A stretch of DNA of 64,000 nucleotides, from assembly GCA_004802705.1 (NCBI GenBank), contig SGPL01000067.1, positions 25,456 through 89,455 on the forward strand. The letters are read 5' to 3'. The notes under the pieces were generated by a model that was given only the letters and a program-made list of their open reading frames with translations, made no database searches and was not told the origin of the DNA. This document shows, one piece after another, positions 54,723-64,000 of the stretch. Position 1 is the first letter of the stretch. Every line of letters starts with the position of its first letter. This stretch comes from Bondarzewia mesenterica (taxonomy: Eukaryota; Basidiomycota; Agaricomycetes; Russulales; Bondarzewiaceae). A program made the position numbers and the translations under genes.

Positions 54723-56387
54723 ATGCTCCCCTTTCTTCTCTTTCTTCTCAGTTTTCACATGGTATGGGCCGCGCCCTACTGTACACTGACGTCCTCCAGC
54801 GACCTCTCGGCTCCCAGTCCCGCTACAGGCACTTCCGCAGGCGGCAATGCAACGGGAACTGGCGGTGGTTCCGATGGTTCCATTGTGGCGGCCACATGGT
54901 GGGCTAGCTGGCACAGCGCCGATTCCCCACTGTCGAGCATCAACTGGGCGAAGTACAGCTCCGTCATCTATTCCTTCGCGCAAGTATCTCTGCTGTTACT
55001 CCTCCTGCCATTGACTGACAATAGCGTTTCGACAACAGCGTTACGACGAACGATGTCAACACCATCGGACTTCAGACTAGCGACGAACAGTTGATCCCAC
55101 AGTTTGTGGGACTCGCTCATCAGAACGTAGGGCAATTTATTTTTTTTCAATGAGCTTAGACTCCAAGCTGTAACGACAGAACGTCAACGCGATACTGTCC
55201 GTAGGCGGCTGGACCGGCTCGCAATATTTCTCCACTGCAGTCTCGACGGATGCAAACCGCACCGCGTTCGCTCAAGCTGTCATGAAACTGGTTTCACAGT
55301 ATGGTCTGGATGGTATTGAGTTCGAGTATGTATGACCTGGTTCTTAAGGGGAGCATCAAATTGATGGTGTGCTTGTCTCATAGCTGGGAGTATCCCAATC
55401 GCCAAGGCATCGGCTGCAACATTCTGTCACCAAATGACAGCAGCAACTTCCTGTCATTCTTGCAAACGCTCAGGAGCCAGAATGGTGCATCAAATCTCAC
55501 CTTGTCTGCCGCGGTCTCAGTGACTCCGTTTGTGGGCTCGGACGGTGCACCCATGTCCGACGTCTCAGGCTTTGCGAAAGTGCTTGACTACATCGGTATG
55601 TCTTCGTAGGCCTCAAAATCTATGTACGCTTCAATTCAACGACTGCTTCTCAGAGGTCATGAACTACGATATCTGGGGTTCCTGGTCAACTTCCGTCGGA
55701 CCCAATGCCCCACTCAACGACACCTGTGTCCCCTCAGGAGTATCTCCGCAAGGCTCCGCCGTCTCCGCCGTCAACTCTTGGACGAAGGCTGGCTTCCCCG
55801 CGAATCAGATCATTCTAGGCGTCGCGTCGTACGGGCACAGCTTCCACGTTGACTCGGCTTCTGCTCTAGGCTCTTCAGGCTCGCTCGTTGCGTACCCGCC
55901 ATTCGATAAATCGCAACAGCCTCATGGCGACAGTTGGGACAGCAATGGGACCGGCCCTCCCGATCAGTGTGGTAACCCCCCTGCTGTCGGCGGGACGTTT
56001 GACTTCTGGGGCCTCATCCAAGGCGGGTTTTTGAACTCAGATGGCACTCCCAAGAGCGGAATCGATTATATGTTCGATAACTGCAGTCAAACGGTAAGTT
56101 TGCTCGAGCATCTTCTTGTGTCGATCTTGCAAGTCTAATTGCTGTGGTACAGCCGTTCGTGTATAACTCGAGCAGCCAAGTTATGGTTTCTTACGATGAT
56201 GCGACCTCATTCAGTAAGCTCTCTGTTTTCTTACACAGTTGATATCATCTTATTTCTGCCTCTAGCGGCCAAGGGTAAGTTTATCGCCGACGTAGGACTC
56301 GCCGGCTTTGCTATGTGGGAGGCTGGCGGTGATTCAAACAACATCCTACTAAATGCCATCAGTGAGGCGGTCGGTAGTACCTGCTAG
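54723..56387 (+). CDS. Secreted GH18 chitinase, 447 aa
   Basis: Seven exons: 54,723-54,983, 55,025-55,126, 55,180-55,325, 55,384-55,595, 55,654-56,093, 56,153-56,213 and 56,266-56,387, all GT-AG and in frame. MLPFLLFLLSFHMVWA is a signal peptide; a Ser/Gly/Thr-rich spacer follows (TGTSAGGNATGTGGGSDGS). The TIM barrel shows WWASWHS, INWAKYSSVIYSFA, ILSVGGWTGSQYF, the catalytic strand LDGIEFDWEYPN (an intron splits the Asp codon), MNYDIWGSWS, ILGVASYGHSF and GFAMWEAGGDSNN. The general acid Glu of DWE is kept; the second Asp of the usual DxxDxDxE is Glu. It hydrolyses chitin, for wall remodelling or feeding on other organisms. No chitin-binding module is seen. Confidence 0.92.
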
Positions 56388-57150
56388 GACACCTGATGGC
56401 GCTACCCCTCTTTTTAATTAACTCCTGGAGAGCGTTCTATTGGGTATTTATTCTCTTAGGGATTGTGCTCATGTTTTCACAGATGATATGGTTGGCAGAT
56501 TATGTACTGTATATCACCTCTTTATGTACAATGATCTAGTGCTTTGTTGCAAAGCCGTTCTGGATTTAATGGAAAAAAAAATTCAAGGTTTGACTGTGCG
56601 ACGACGACGGCTGGAATATGGCCCAATCGTTTCAAGCAGACGTCAAGCTCTTGTGTTCTGAAGTAAGTACGGTTCGCAAGTATGAGTTAGGCTACTCGCT
56701 GCGCTGCATACTGCATACCTAGCTTCACACTGCACAAGCAATCGGTAAATTACCTGGCACCGGGTGTCGCAAGTGGCTGACGATTCCGATTGATCCTTCA
56801 TGCCGGCATCCGACAGCATCCGACAGCCTCTTCAAACACGTGTGAAACATCGCCTCTACTTGAGTATCATCGACATCGTTACAATGACACACATCACGAA
56901 GGCCTTCTCGAAATGTCGTCCCATCGGAAGACACAGCGAACCGACGGATACTCATTTTATAGAACCAACTGACCCACACCATAGTGGTTGGCGGTAAGGA
57001 AGCGTGACGCATCATTGCGGCTGGGAACGAACTTGCGAGATCGATAACCAGCCTGGTTATCTATATAAGCCCGCTAGTCGTTCGCTCCCACCACCAACCT
57101 ATCTTCTTCCCACCGACGCATACCTCTCCTCAACAGAGCTAATAAACGAC
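56388..57150. other. Intergenic, promoter of the dienelactone hydrolase
   Basis: 760 bp with no supported gene. A TATA box lies near its right end. The terminator of the chitinase is AT-rich (TTTTTAATTAACTCCTGG at 56,411). Confidence 0.5.
57062..57068 (+). promoter_or_regulatory. TATA box of the dienelactone hydrolase gene
   Basis: TATATAA 83 bp upstream of the ATG at 57,151, followed by a CT/CCACC-rich leader (CGCTCCCACCACCAACC). Position and context are those of a highly expressed fungal gene. Confidence 0.6.
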
Positions 57151-58463
57151 ATGAGTTTCTGCAAGCACTGCATCAGCGGTACGTATGAAGCTCTCATCTG
57201 ATCTGTGGCAGACTTTCGGCCGATTTCTTGGATTGTGTTGCGGACATAATAATCTAATCTTCGCCGATCGTGCAGGCGTTCGCCTTGAGGGCACCCCCGA
57301 AGGTAGGTTAACTTCTTCGAAGATCCTCAGGAAATGAAGCTGACATCGGTGGGCGCCGTGGGCAGGCACGTTCGAGACGATCAATGGCATCAAGACGTAC
57401 GTCGCAAAGCCCACCGTCGACTATCCCAAAGACAAGGCCCTTCTCTTTTTACCCGACGTGTTTGGCTTTGAGCTCGAGAACAATCGCGTGCGTACTCTGT
57501 CTATTCTCCCCATTCCTTTATCCCTTTGAGCAATACGCATCCCTTACGTGAACCTACGACCAGCTCCTTGTGGACGATTTCGCCAAGAACGGGTTCCAGG
57601 TTTACTTCCCCGACCTCTTTGATGGCGATGCCGTCCCCGCCGATGCTTTCAATAATGTATGTAGATCCGATACCTCTCCCGATGGCAATGCTCAAAAGCT
57701 TGTGCGCATCTGCACGGACAGGGCGATTTTGACCTGAATGGCTGGTTTAGGAAGAACGGGCCCGAGAAGCTGGGGCCCCGCATCGACGCAGTCATCAAGG
57801 GGCTCAAGGAGCAAGGAGTCACTCGGTTCGGCGCTACTGGATACTGCTTCGGCGGTGCGTTCGCTCCCTCCTTCTCACTGTGTCCTCGAATTACCGCGAC
57901 CTGGCGTACTGATAATCGGTCTTGAACTAACATGATATTACTGCGCTTTAGTCCGCTACGTCTTCAACCTCGCCTTGGAGAACAAGATTGACGTTGCCGT
58001 CGCCTCACACCCAACGCTCATCGAGTTCTCGGACTTGGAGGTACGTTACCGGCGCTTCCCCCCGTTCGTCACGTTCCGCCAAATCGTATACTTACACTTG
58101 ACTGTTCGTTCAGAAATACTTCGAGGTATCAAAGGCGCCCCTCTTGATCAACAGCTGCGAATTCGATCCCCAGTTCACCGCCGAGAAGCAGGCCAAGGCC
58201 GACGAGGTGCTCGGCAACGGCAAGTTCGCGCCTGGATACCAGCGGCTCTACTTCGCGGGGTGCACGCACGGGTTCATGGTTCGCGGAGACTACGTGGGTG
58301 TTTTTTCCATCTTTCTAGATTCTATTTATCTTCCTTTGTCTTCTTTCAACGAGTGAGACTGATGATGTTGATTTTTATTTCTTGTCAGTCCGATCCTACG
58401 ATTAAGGCCGCCAAGGAAGCTGGGTTCAAGGCCTCTATTGAGTGGCTCGTCAAATACCTCTAA
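57151..58463 (+). CDS. Dienelactone hydrolase family protein, 248 aa
   Basis: Eight exons: 57,151-57,178, 57,276-57,302, 57,366-57,487, 57,564-57,656, 57,722-57,854, 57,952-58,040, 58,114-58,293 and 58,389-58,463; the frame closes to 249 codons. It is an alpha/beta hydrolase of the DLH family. Seen: MSFCKHCISGVRLEGTPEG, LLFLPDVFGFELENNRLLVD, FRKNGPEKLGPRIDAVIKGL, the nucleophile elbow GYCFGG (Cys), the acid in SCEFDPQF (Asp) and HGFMVRGDY after GCT (His). The Cys-Asp-His triad is complete. DLH enzymes open cyclic esters from aromatic ring breakdown; fungal members also act on other small esters, so the substrate is open. No signal peptide, so probably cytosolic. Confidence 0.92.
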
Positions 58464-58768
58464 GTTAGCTGACGACTGGGGCTTGGACTGATGTAGAACA
58501 CTCGAGAAGTTATATCGTGCTCAATGTGCTATGTAAACTTATGTAGACCAATGTGTGGAGTTGGTTAGTGATGGTGCACTTCGAGTGGTAATGAAATAAG
58601 CGTCACAATTAAGTCCGATAACAAACAGGCAAGTAAGTAAGAGCAACTAGGGCTACATCAACATCTCAAGGAACGCTGATCCCCCAGATATGCAAAGTAA
58701 TTACTAGATACAGCACGCCGGCTCATGCCATCCCACGCATCATCTATCTTCTTTCAAAGCAAAACAAA

Positions 58769-59958
58769 TTACAGTGATGCAGTGATTAACTGCGACAGAT
58801 CAAAACTAGTGCTGGGAGTCGCCTCCGCTGGTGCCGCCGAGGTCAACCCGAACCGGTCCTTGGCGCTCGTGCTCAAGATCGTTGCAGTCGCAGAGGCGAT
58901 GGCCGACGGCGAGTTGAGGAAGATGGTCGTTACCGCTGTAGGAGACTTTGAGGATGGCTCCGCGACGCCGATGACGTTCGATGAGGAAGGGAGGGGGGAG
59001 GCGCTGAGGCCCGTCTGGGTCGCGATAGAAGAGGTCACGCCCGACTTGGTCAGGGTGGAGGAGAAGCCTATCTGTGTAACGGAGGACGAGACGCCCGTCG
59101 GGAAAGAGGCAGAGGCGGATATCAAGCCTGTTCCGGACAGGGTGGAAGTGATTGCACTGGGTCCAGCAAAGGGCACGGAACTCAGGCCGGTTTGGACAGA
59201 GGCAGAAGCGGCGGTGAGACCAGTGGCGACGGAGTTGATACCAGGTGCGCCAGTTACGGTGACGGTGACGGTGGAAAGGATGGTCACTGTAGGGAGACCG
59301 TTGTTCCCCGTTGCTGTGACGGTTGATGCACCAGCACCGGAAGTAGCTGCGCTCACTCCTGAAGTAGCCACGACAGACGCTATTACAGCCGAAGAAGAGG
59401 AAAGTGCACTGGCGCTGGGAAGTATGCTAGTGAGTCCAGATACGAACGCGGAAGAGGCACCGAACGTGGCAGAGGCGGTCTCATTGGCGACTGATGCAAC
59501 AGTCGAGGAAGAGGAGGGGACGATGCCACCGAAGCTGAACGTCGATTGCGCAGATTCGGCCGAAGTGGTGAACGAAGGGACAATGCCGCCAAACGAGAAT
59601 GTGCTGCTAGTAGTGAACCCACTTTCCGTGGAGGTGAGTTGGCGCCTGTTAAGCTTTATAATGCTGGGGGAAGAGGTGGCTGCCGGTGCATTGATATTAA
59701 CGTGGGTGGCAGCGGGATCGGCAGACACAGTTGCGGAGGGCTTATTGAGAAGGATGGTGGTCCCAGCCACTTGAGCCGTTTCCTTGAGAGTTTGTGCAGT
59801 AGATGCTGTAGGAGATATTGGAGTTCAATTATACGAAAGTGGCTTTAGTTACAAGACGACGTACTGCTGCAGTCCGAAGACCACTGACGAGCCGGGGCAG
59901 CAAGAGCCTCAGACAGGGAAATTGAAAGTACAAGGAACTTGAGTGTCGTGAATTGCAT
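58769..59958 (-). CDS. Secreted Ser/Thr/Ala-rich protein, 376 aa
   Basis: Exons 59,958-59,865 and 59,805-58,769 with a 59-bp GTACGT...CTACAG intron. MQFTTLKFLVLSISLSEALA is a signal peptide. The mature part is low-complexity Ser, Thr, Ala and Val, with an almost repeated FSFGGIVPSFTTS / FSFGGIVPSSSST pair and the run VTVTVTG. LNRRQL at about residue 83 is a possible Kex2 cleavage site. The composition suggests a heavily O-mannosylated wall or extracellular protein. No enzyme domain and no clear GPI-anchor tail. Function unknown. Confidence 0.75.
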
Positions 59959-60492
59959 AGTGATGCTAGCGTGAATTTAGGTCAGAAACGATGCGAGGAA
60001 AGAGACAGTGAAGTCAAAGTGATGCGGAAGAAACACAACAAATGAGATTTTGCTTGGTCTACGAGAGCACCTGGCTCTGGTTCTATTAGCGAGAAGACAA
60101 GGGGGCTTGAAGCCATGTCCGACGGGTGCAAGGGGCATATATGTGCTGGAAAGACAATGAACTTTCGCTGCCTCGATCTTCCTCATTGTTTCAATTCAAG
60201 CTCCGTGGCGCAGTCCACGAGCTGTATAACACAACAAAAAAGCAGTGCCTTCCTCGATACAAGGGCGCTCTCACATATACACAAAATGGCTGTTTTTTAG
60301 GTTCAAACTTCACAAACTTCGTCTCCATTGTGTATGAAGCGCAGGATGCCAATCGATGATCTGTTGCAAGGGGTTTACGCGGGGAAGATGAATAATAAGT
60401 CCTAATCCCATTTTAGGGTCTCGGACACTTCCGATGCAAAATGAATTGAGTCGGCAATAACTTTAAAAGAGACCAGAGTGCAGTTTTCCGAA
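59959..60492. promoter_or_regulatory. Shared divergent promoter region (Ser/Thr-rich protein / SHMT)
   Basis: 534 bp between the two start codons. Contains no gene that I can support. No TATA box close to either start. Confidence 0.4.
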
Positions 60493-63150
60493 ATGTTGCG
60501 GTTCATCTCTCGTCCTCTTCGTCCCTCCCTCCATCTCACTCGCAGGCCGATGGCTTCGACTACTCCTGAATTTGTAAGTTTTGCTTGCTTTTCTCTAATT
60601 GCTTTCGTTTCTTTTGGGGTTTTAGTCAACTAGCAGATGAGTCACTTGCTCGGTTTGTGGGGAATAGGAGGAATGTGGTGCTGAAATCGTGGGTCGGCTG
60701 GTTAGATGAGCGTTGGATGTCGTGCTGTTTGCGGGCTTCGCTTCGAGCGATATCGCGCTTGAAACGTGTGGTGGGATAGAGGTCGATGTCTTGGGCTATG
60801 AATAGTCCACCAGCGCCCATCATTGATCTGCCAACGCCACGAAGGTCCCGTCTTCATCGTGGGTTAAAACTTGATTTTCGATCTGCTAGCTTCACGCTAT
60901 CTCGTGTGCATGTGTGCACATGCATAGGGCCCGGGATTTTGTTGGCAGAAAGCCGACGAGGTGCTTGACGGAGTGCGTTTGTTTGGACTATAAGGCTAGT
61001 ACGCGGTGGTCTCGCCGACATGCACGCACTGTTTGTTTGCTGGTTCCATACTATTCCGAAGTTTGCTGCTTACAGTCGCAGATATTGCCTGAGCCTTTGG
61101 GGCTTTCTGATAGAATGTGTCATGACTCATTCGACCAGATGACCTCTGAGCCCGAATGACTCTTGTTTGGTCACAGTGTCGTTCAATGGCTTGGTTTCGT
61201 ATCCCCCGACTGTTTTTGTCCACTGCATCCAGTCGGTACTACATGTACACGAGTTGCAAGGCAATACGTCTTATCTTTCGCGATGACATCCATATATAAA
61301 AGGTTGCGATCCAAGAACAAGACGGTGTTCCGCTTTCCCCAATTTTTTTGCACTATCTCCCCCATTTTTCTTGTGTCGACGAGGACTATATTCGCTGACG
61401 CTTTCCACTCCACAGAATAAATGCCTGTATGCTCCTCTGTCTGAGATCGACCCGGTGGTCCAAAATATCATCGACAAGGAGACATGGCGGCAGTATTCCG
61501 GCCTAGAGCTCATTGCCTCTGAAGTCCGTCTCATCTCACTTCCTGTTGATGTGCATCTTATGTCTGCCATAGAACTTGACATCTCGCGCGACAATGGAGG
61601 CTAATGGCTCGATCCTCACAAATAAATACTCTGAGGGTCTTCCCAACGCCCGCTACTATGGTGGTAACGAGTACATTGACGAACTCGAGGTTCTCTGCCG
61701 CAAGCGTGCTCTTGAAGCTTTCCATCTGGACCCTGCCAAGTGGGGTGTCAATGTCCAGCCATATTCTGGCTCCACCGCTAAGTACGCCTTTTTTTTTTAC
61801 ATTTTCTCTCTCTCTTCTAATCCCAATTTCAGCTTCGCCGCTCTTACAGCCCTTTTGCAGCCCCAGGACCGTCTGATGGGTCTTGGTCTTCCAGATGGTG
61901 GTCATCTCACACATGGCTACTACGTGCGTCTTCTTGAGTTGTTTAGATGACGGATTACTTATGCGTTCCACAGACCGCTAAAAAGAAGATGACGGCCTCT
62001 TCCATCTACTTCCAGTCCTTACCCTATGGTTTAGACCCTGCAACACAGCTCATCGATTATGAAGGTCTCGCCAAGCTGGCCCGCATTTTCAAGCCCCGTC
62101 TCCTCATCTGCGGCGCTTCCGCGTACCCTCGTGATTGGGACTACGCAGCACTGAAGAAGGTTGTGGACGAACATGGCGCGTACTTGATGGCGGACATGGC
62201 ACACACTTCCGGTCTTATTGCCGCGCAGGAGTTAGCCAGTCCGTTTGACCATTGTGATGTCGTCACGACGACGACGTGAGCCATTTCTTTCTGGCTGCCA
62301 TATCAAAGCGTTGTATCAAAGCGTTGACCATTGGGTTGGTGTAGACATAAGACGCTTCGCGGGCCTCGTGCTGGTTTGATCTTCTTCCGCAAGGATGGGG
62401 AGAAGTACAAGGACCTTGAGAAGCGCGTCAACGATGCTGTATTCCCCGCATGCCAGGGTGGTCCCCACAATAACGTAATTTGTCTTACTATCTCCTCCTT
62501 GGCATATCTCATCTTTTCCGCAGACTATTGCCGGTATCGCGACTACCCTGCTGCAAGCTATGCAACCCTCCTGGAAGGCCTACGCGCAGCAAGTTGTGAA
62601 GAACGCTCAAGCGCTCGCGGACGAACTTGTTAAGAACGGATACAAACTTCAGACTGGCGGTACTGACAATCACCTCGTGCTTTGGGATTTACGCCCACTC
62701 GGTTTGACTGGCTCCAAGGTCGAGAAGGTCGGCGACTTGTTGGGCATCACTATCAATAGTACGTCTTTCATCTCTGGTATGCGTATACATTTTCTGATTA
62801 GTCGCTTTGCAGAGAACGCTGTCTCTGGCGATGCCTCTGCACAGGTGCCCGGTGGTATTCGTATTGGTACCTCCGCGTTGACCTCGCGTAACATGCTCGA
62901 GGATGATGTGCGTCAGGTCGCGAGATTCCTCCACCGCTCCGTCCAGCTGTCGCTTCTGCTCCAGAAGGAGGCTGGCACGAAGCTGTTGAAGGATTTCGTG
63001 CGGGTGGCAACTACCGAGGTGGAGGGCAAGCAGGGCGCCAAGCTAGTGAAGGAGTTGAAGCGGGAGGTCAGGGAGTTTGCGCGGCGTTGGCCCGTTCCTG
63101 GCGTCGAGGGCGAGATCAAGAGGCCGGCGGGCGTCGAGGAGGACGATTAG
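60493..63150 (+). CDS. Serine hydroxymethyltransferase, probably mitochondrial, 497 aa
   Basis: Eight exons: 60,493-60,573, 61,416-61,523, 61,573-61,781, 61,833-61,923, 61,974-62,275, 62,345-62,474, 62,524-62,758 and 62,813-63,150. It converts serine and tetrahydrofolate to glycine and methylene-tetrahydrofolate with PLP. Seen: [89 protein letters not shown], the PLP Lys in [15 protein letters not shown], and [15 protein letters not shown]. Exon 1 encodes [19 protein letters not shown], a basic presequence of mitochondrial type, and then a second in-frame Met (MASTTPEF). The first intron is 842 bp, over ten times the usual length here. Confidence 0.95.
60574..61415 (+). other. Unusually long first intron of SHMT (842 bp)
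   Basis: Bounded by GTAAGT and CCACAG. Every other intron of this gene is 49-71 bp. It contains no transposon signature that I recognise. A TATA box at 61,293-61,302 and the leader-like sequence after it suggest an internal promoter or an alternative first exon. Confidence 0.6.
61293..61302 (+). promoter_or_regulatory. TATA box within SHMT intron 1
   Basis: TATATAAAAG lies 114 bp upstream of exon 2 and is a better TATA box than anything near exon 1. A transcript from here would enter exon 2, whose first ATG (61,421) is out of frame, so it would need another start or serve regulation. Confidence 0.4.
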
Positions 63151-63615
63151 GTGTTCTGGACCTTTTCTGCATTCGTTCGCATGCGGGCGTCCCTCGGCGA
63201 GAGTGAGGAGACATGTGGGGTGTAGGATTTTGGATTGCTGGAAGATTCAACGTCGTGTTGCTGCTCTGACGATGGATGGCACTTGTACTAAATGAAAACG
63301 GACTTCAACATCGTCCGACACACTGTATTTTTAATAGAATCATGCTGACACGTTCGTTACAGTACACAATGCCAGTTAAGTGGATGTCCTATATACAGTA
63401 GGTGTGGCTTTTTTTTTTTTGCTCAGTTACGATTCCCCCGCGCTGTGCGCCGGTTTGAACCGACATTTCACGCTTCCGAATCAGCTATCCATCACTCCGA
63501 GCTTGCTCCCTCATCCCGCACCATAGCCAGATCCGCCCAAATCAATCGGAAATCCCACTCACCGACAACGCGTCCGTTTCCTTCGTCGGAGCGATATTAT
63601 CAATCGAGTTTAGCT
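63151..63615. other. Intergenic, no gene
   Basis: 3' region of SHMT, with a T-run near 63,409. A short open frame begins at 63,445 on the plus strand but has no domain. Confidence 0.45.
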
Positions 63616-64000
63616 TCAACATCGATCAGCTTGGGCACGTCGGCTTATTCGAAGGTAGGTAGCGGTGAAAAGGACGAAAGATGCGATCAGACTGAGATTG
63701 GAGTCTCTAACGCATGGTGGGAGCCAACCGTAGGTCGTAGCTGTCATCGCGCCGGGCGTGCTCGGATGTAGAAATAGCTTCAAGGTTCGAAAATATGTAT
63801 GGATAAACGCACACGTGCAAGGGAGTTCTACATAGTAGGGGACGTGGTCGAGCAATGGGACTATGTCGATGATCGGGATGTCTTCGAAGTCCCGGGAATC
63901 GCTCGTCCCAGGGGATCTGGAAATGAGATGTCTGCATATTACATGTATGCACGATGGGAGAAAAAAAAAGAATGCTTACCTCAATGAATGATTTTTCAAA
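63616..64000 (-). CDS. Possible 3' part of a gene continuing past the right edge
   Basis: On the minus strand an apparent 48-bp intron (63,979-63,932, GTAAGC...ATGCAG) joins a short exon at the edge to a frame reading HLISRSPGTSDSRDFEDIPI, then IDIVPLLDHVPYYVELP, with a stop at 63,616. A second intron may begin near 63,823. The stretch FEDIPIIDIVPLL resembles the start of 2-oxoglutarate-dependent oxygenases, but too little is present to claim that. Other frames are also open here. Confidence 0.25.

Noticed and set aside
58725..59774. A 349-codon open frame on the plus strand opposite the Ser/Thr-rich protein gene
   Set aside because: It is antisense to a frame that has a signal peptide and a clean intron. 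It is rich in Val, Glu and Ala, as the complement of Ser/Thr/Ala codons must be, and has no domain.
63440..63475. A tRNA gene near GGTTTGAACC
   Set aside because: The B-box-like sequence is nearly palindromic, and neither strand forms a T stem or has an acceptor arm at the right distance.
33000..64000. A secondary-metabolite or degradation gene cluster around the chitinase and dienelactone hydrolase
   Set aside because: The neighbours are unrelated housekeeping genes; there is no synthase, P450, transporter or regulator in the window.

Overview
The window looks like a piece of an Agaricomycete (mushroom-forming basidiomycete) nuclear chromosome. Protein genes carry many 48-67 bp GT-AG introns, and the families present (tuberin with a Rap-GAP domain, a GEN1-like XPG nuclease, SRP19/Sec65, SHMT, a GH18 chitinase) are eukaryotic and fungal. 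The transposon families (chromodomain Ty3/gypsy, DIRS-like tyrosine-recombinase retroelement, BED-finger hAT, SWIM-tailed MULE) are those that fill mushroom genomes. The species was not determined. Single N calls are scattered through the repeats and very dense at 41.4-46.2 kb.

The left half (1-31.6 kb) is AT-rich, almost free of CpG, and has no intact host gene. It holds: 160-bp and about 70-bp tandem repeats (1-1,335); a structurally complete but mutated chromovirus-type LTR retrotransposon (1,782-10,758) with two LTRs and an exact 5-bp target duplication TGAAT; diffuse AT-rich DNA; a second copy of the about 70-bp repeat (15.0-15.6 kb); a dead hAT transposase (17.2-19.8 kb); a large imperfect palindrome (21.56-24.39 kb); and a 7.2-kb unit bounded by inverted repeats (24,416-31,595) that contains a dead DIRS-like element. 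Changes at CpG have removed catalytic residues in two of these elements (reverse transcriptase YMDD to YMDN; recombinase Arg to Cys), while many Trp codons have become stops.

A small MULE (31,672-32,954; 113-bp TIRs, 9-bp target duplication) marks the border. It lies 15-24 bp upstream of the first host start codon, and its right TIR carries a TATATAA at promoter distance.

The right half (33-64 kb) is GC- and CpG-rich and gene-dense. In order: an unknown basic protein (+); tuberin/TSC2, the GTPase-activating subunit of the TORC1 brake (+); a GEN1/Yen1-type Holliday junction resolvase with two SUMO-interacting-type motifs (-), divergent from an M28 aminopeptidase (+); a DUF4336 3' remnant and an unidentified remnant (+); an aminoglycoside-phosphotransferase-like kinase (-); a small conserved fungal protein (+); a Cys-rich single-span membrane protein (-); SRP19 (+); a secreted GH18 chitinase (+); a dienelactone hydrolase (+); a secreted Ser/Thr-rich protein (-); SHMT with a probable mitochondrial presequence and a second in-frame Met (+); and a possible partial gene at the right edge (-). 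These are unrelated housekeeping and secreted functions; I see no metabolic cluster.
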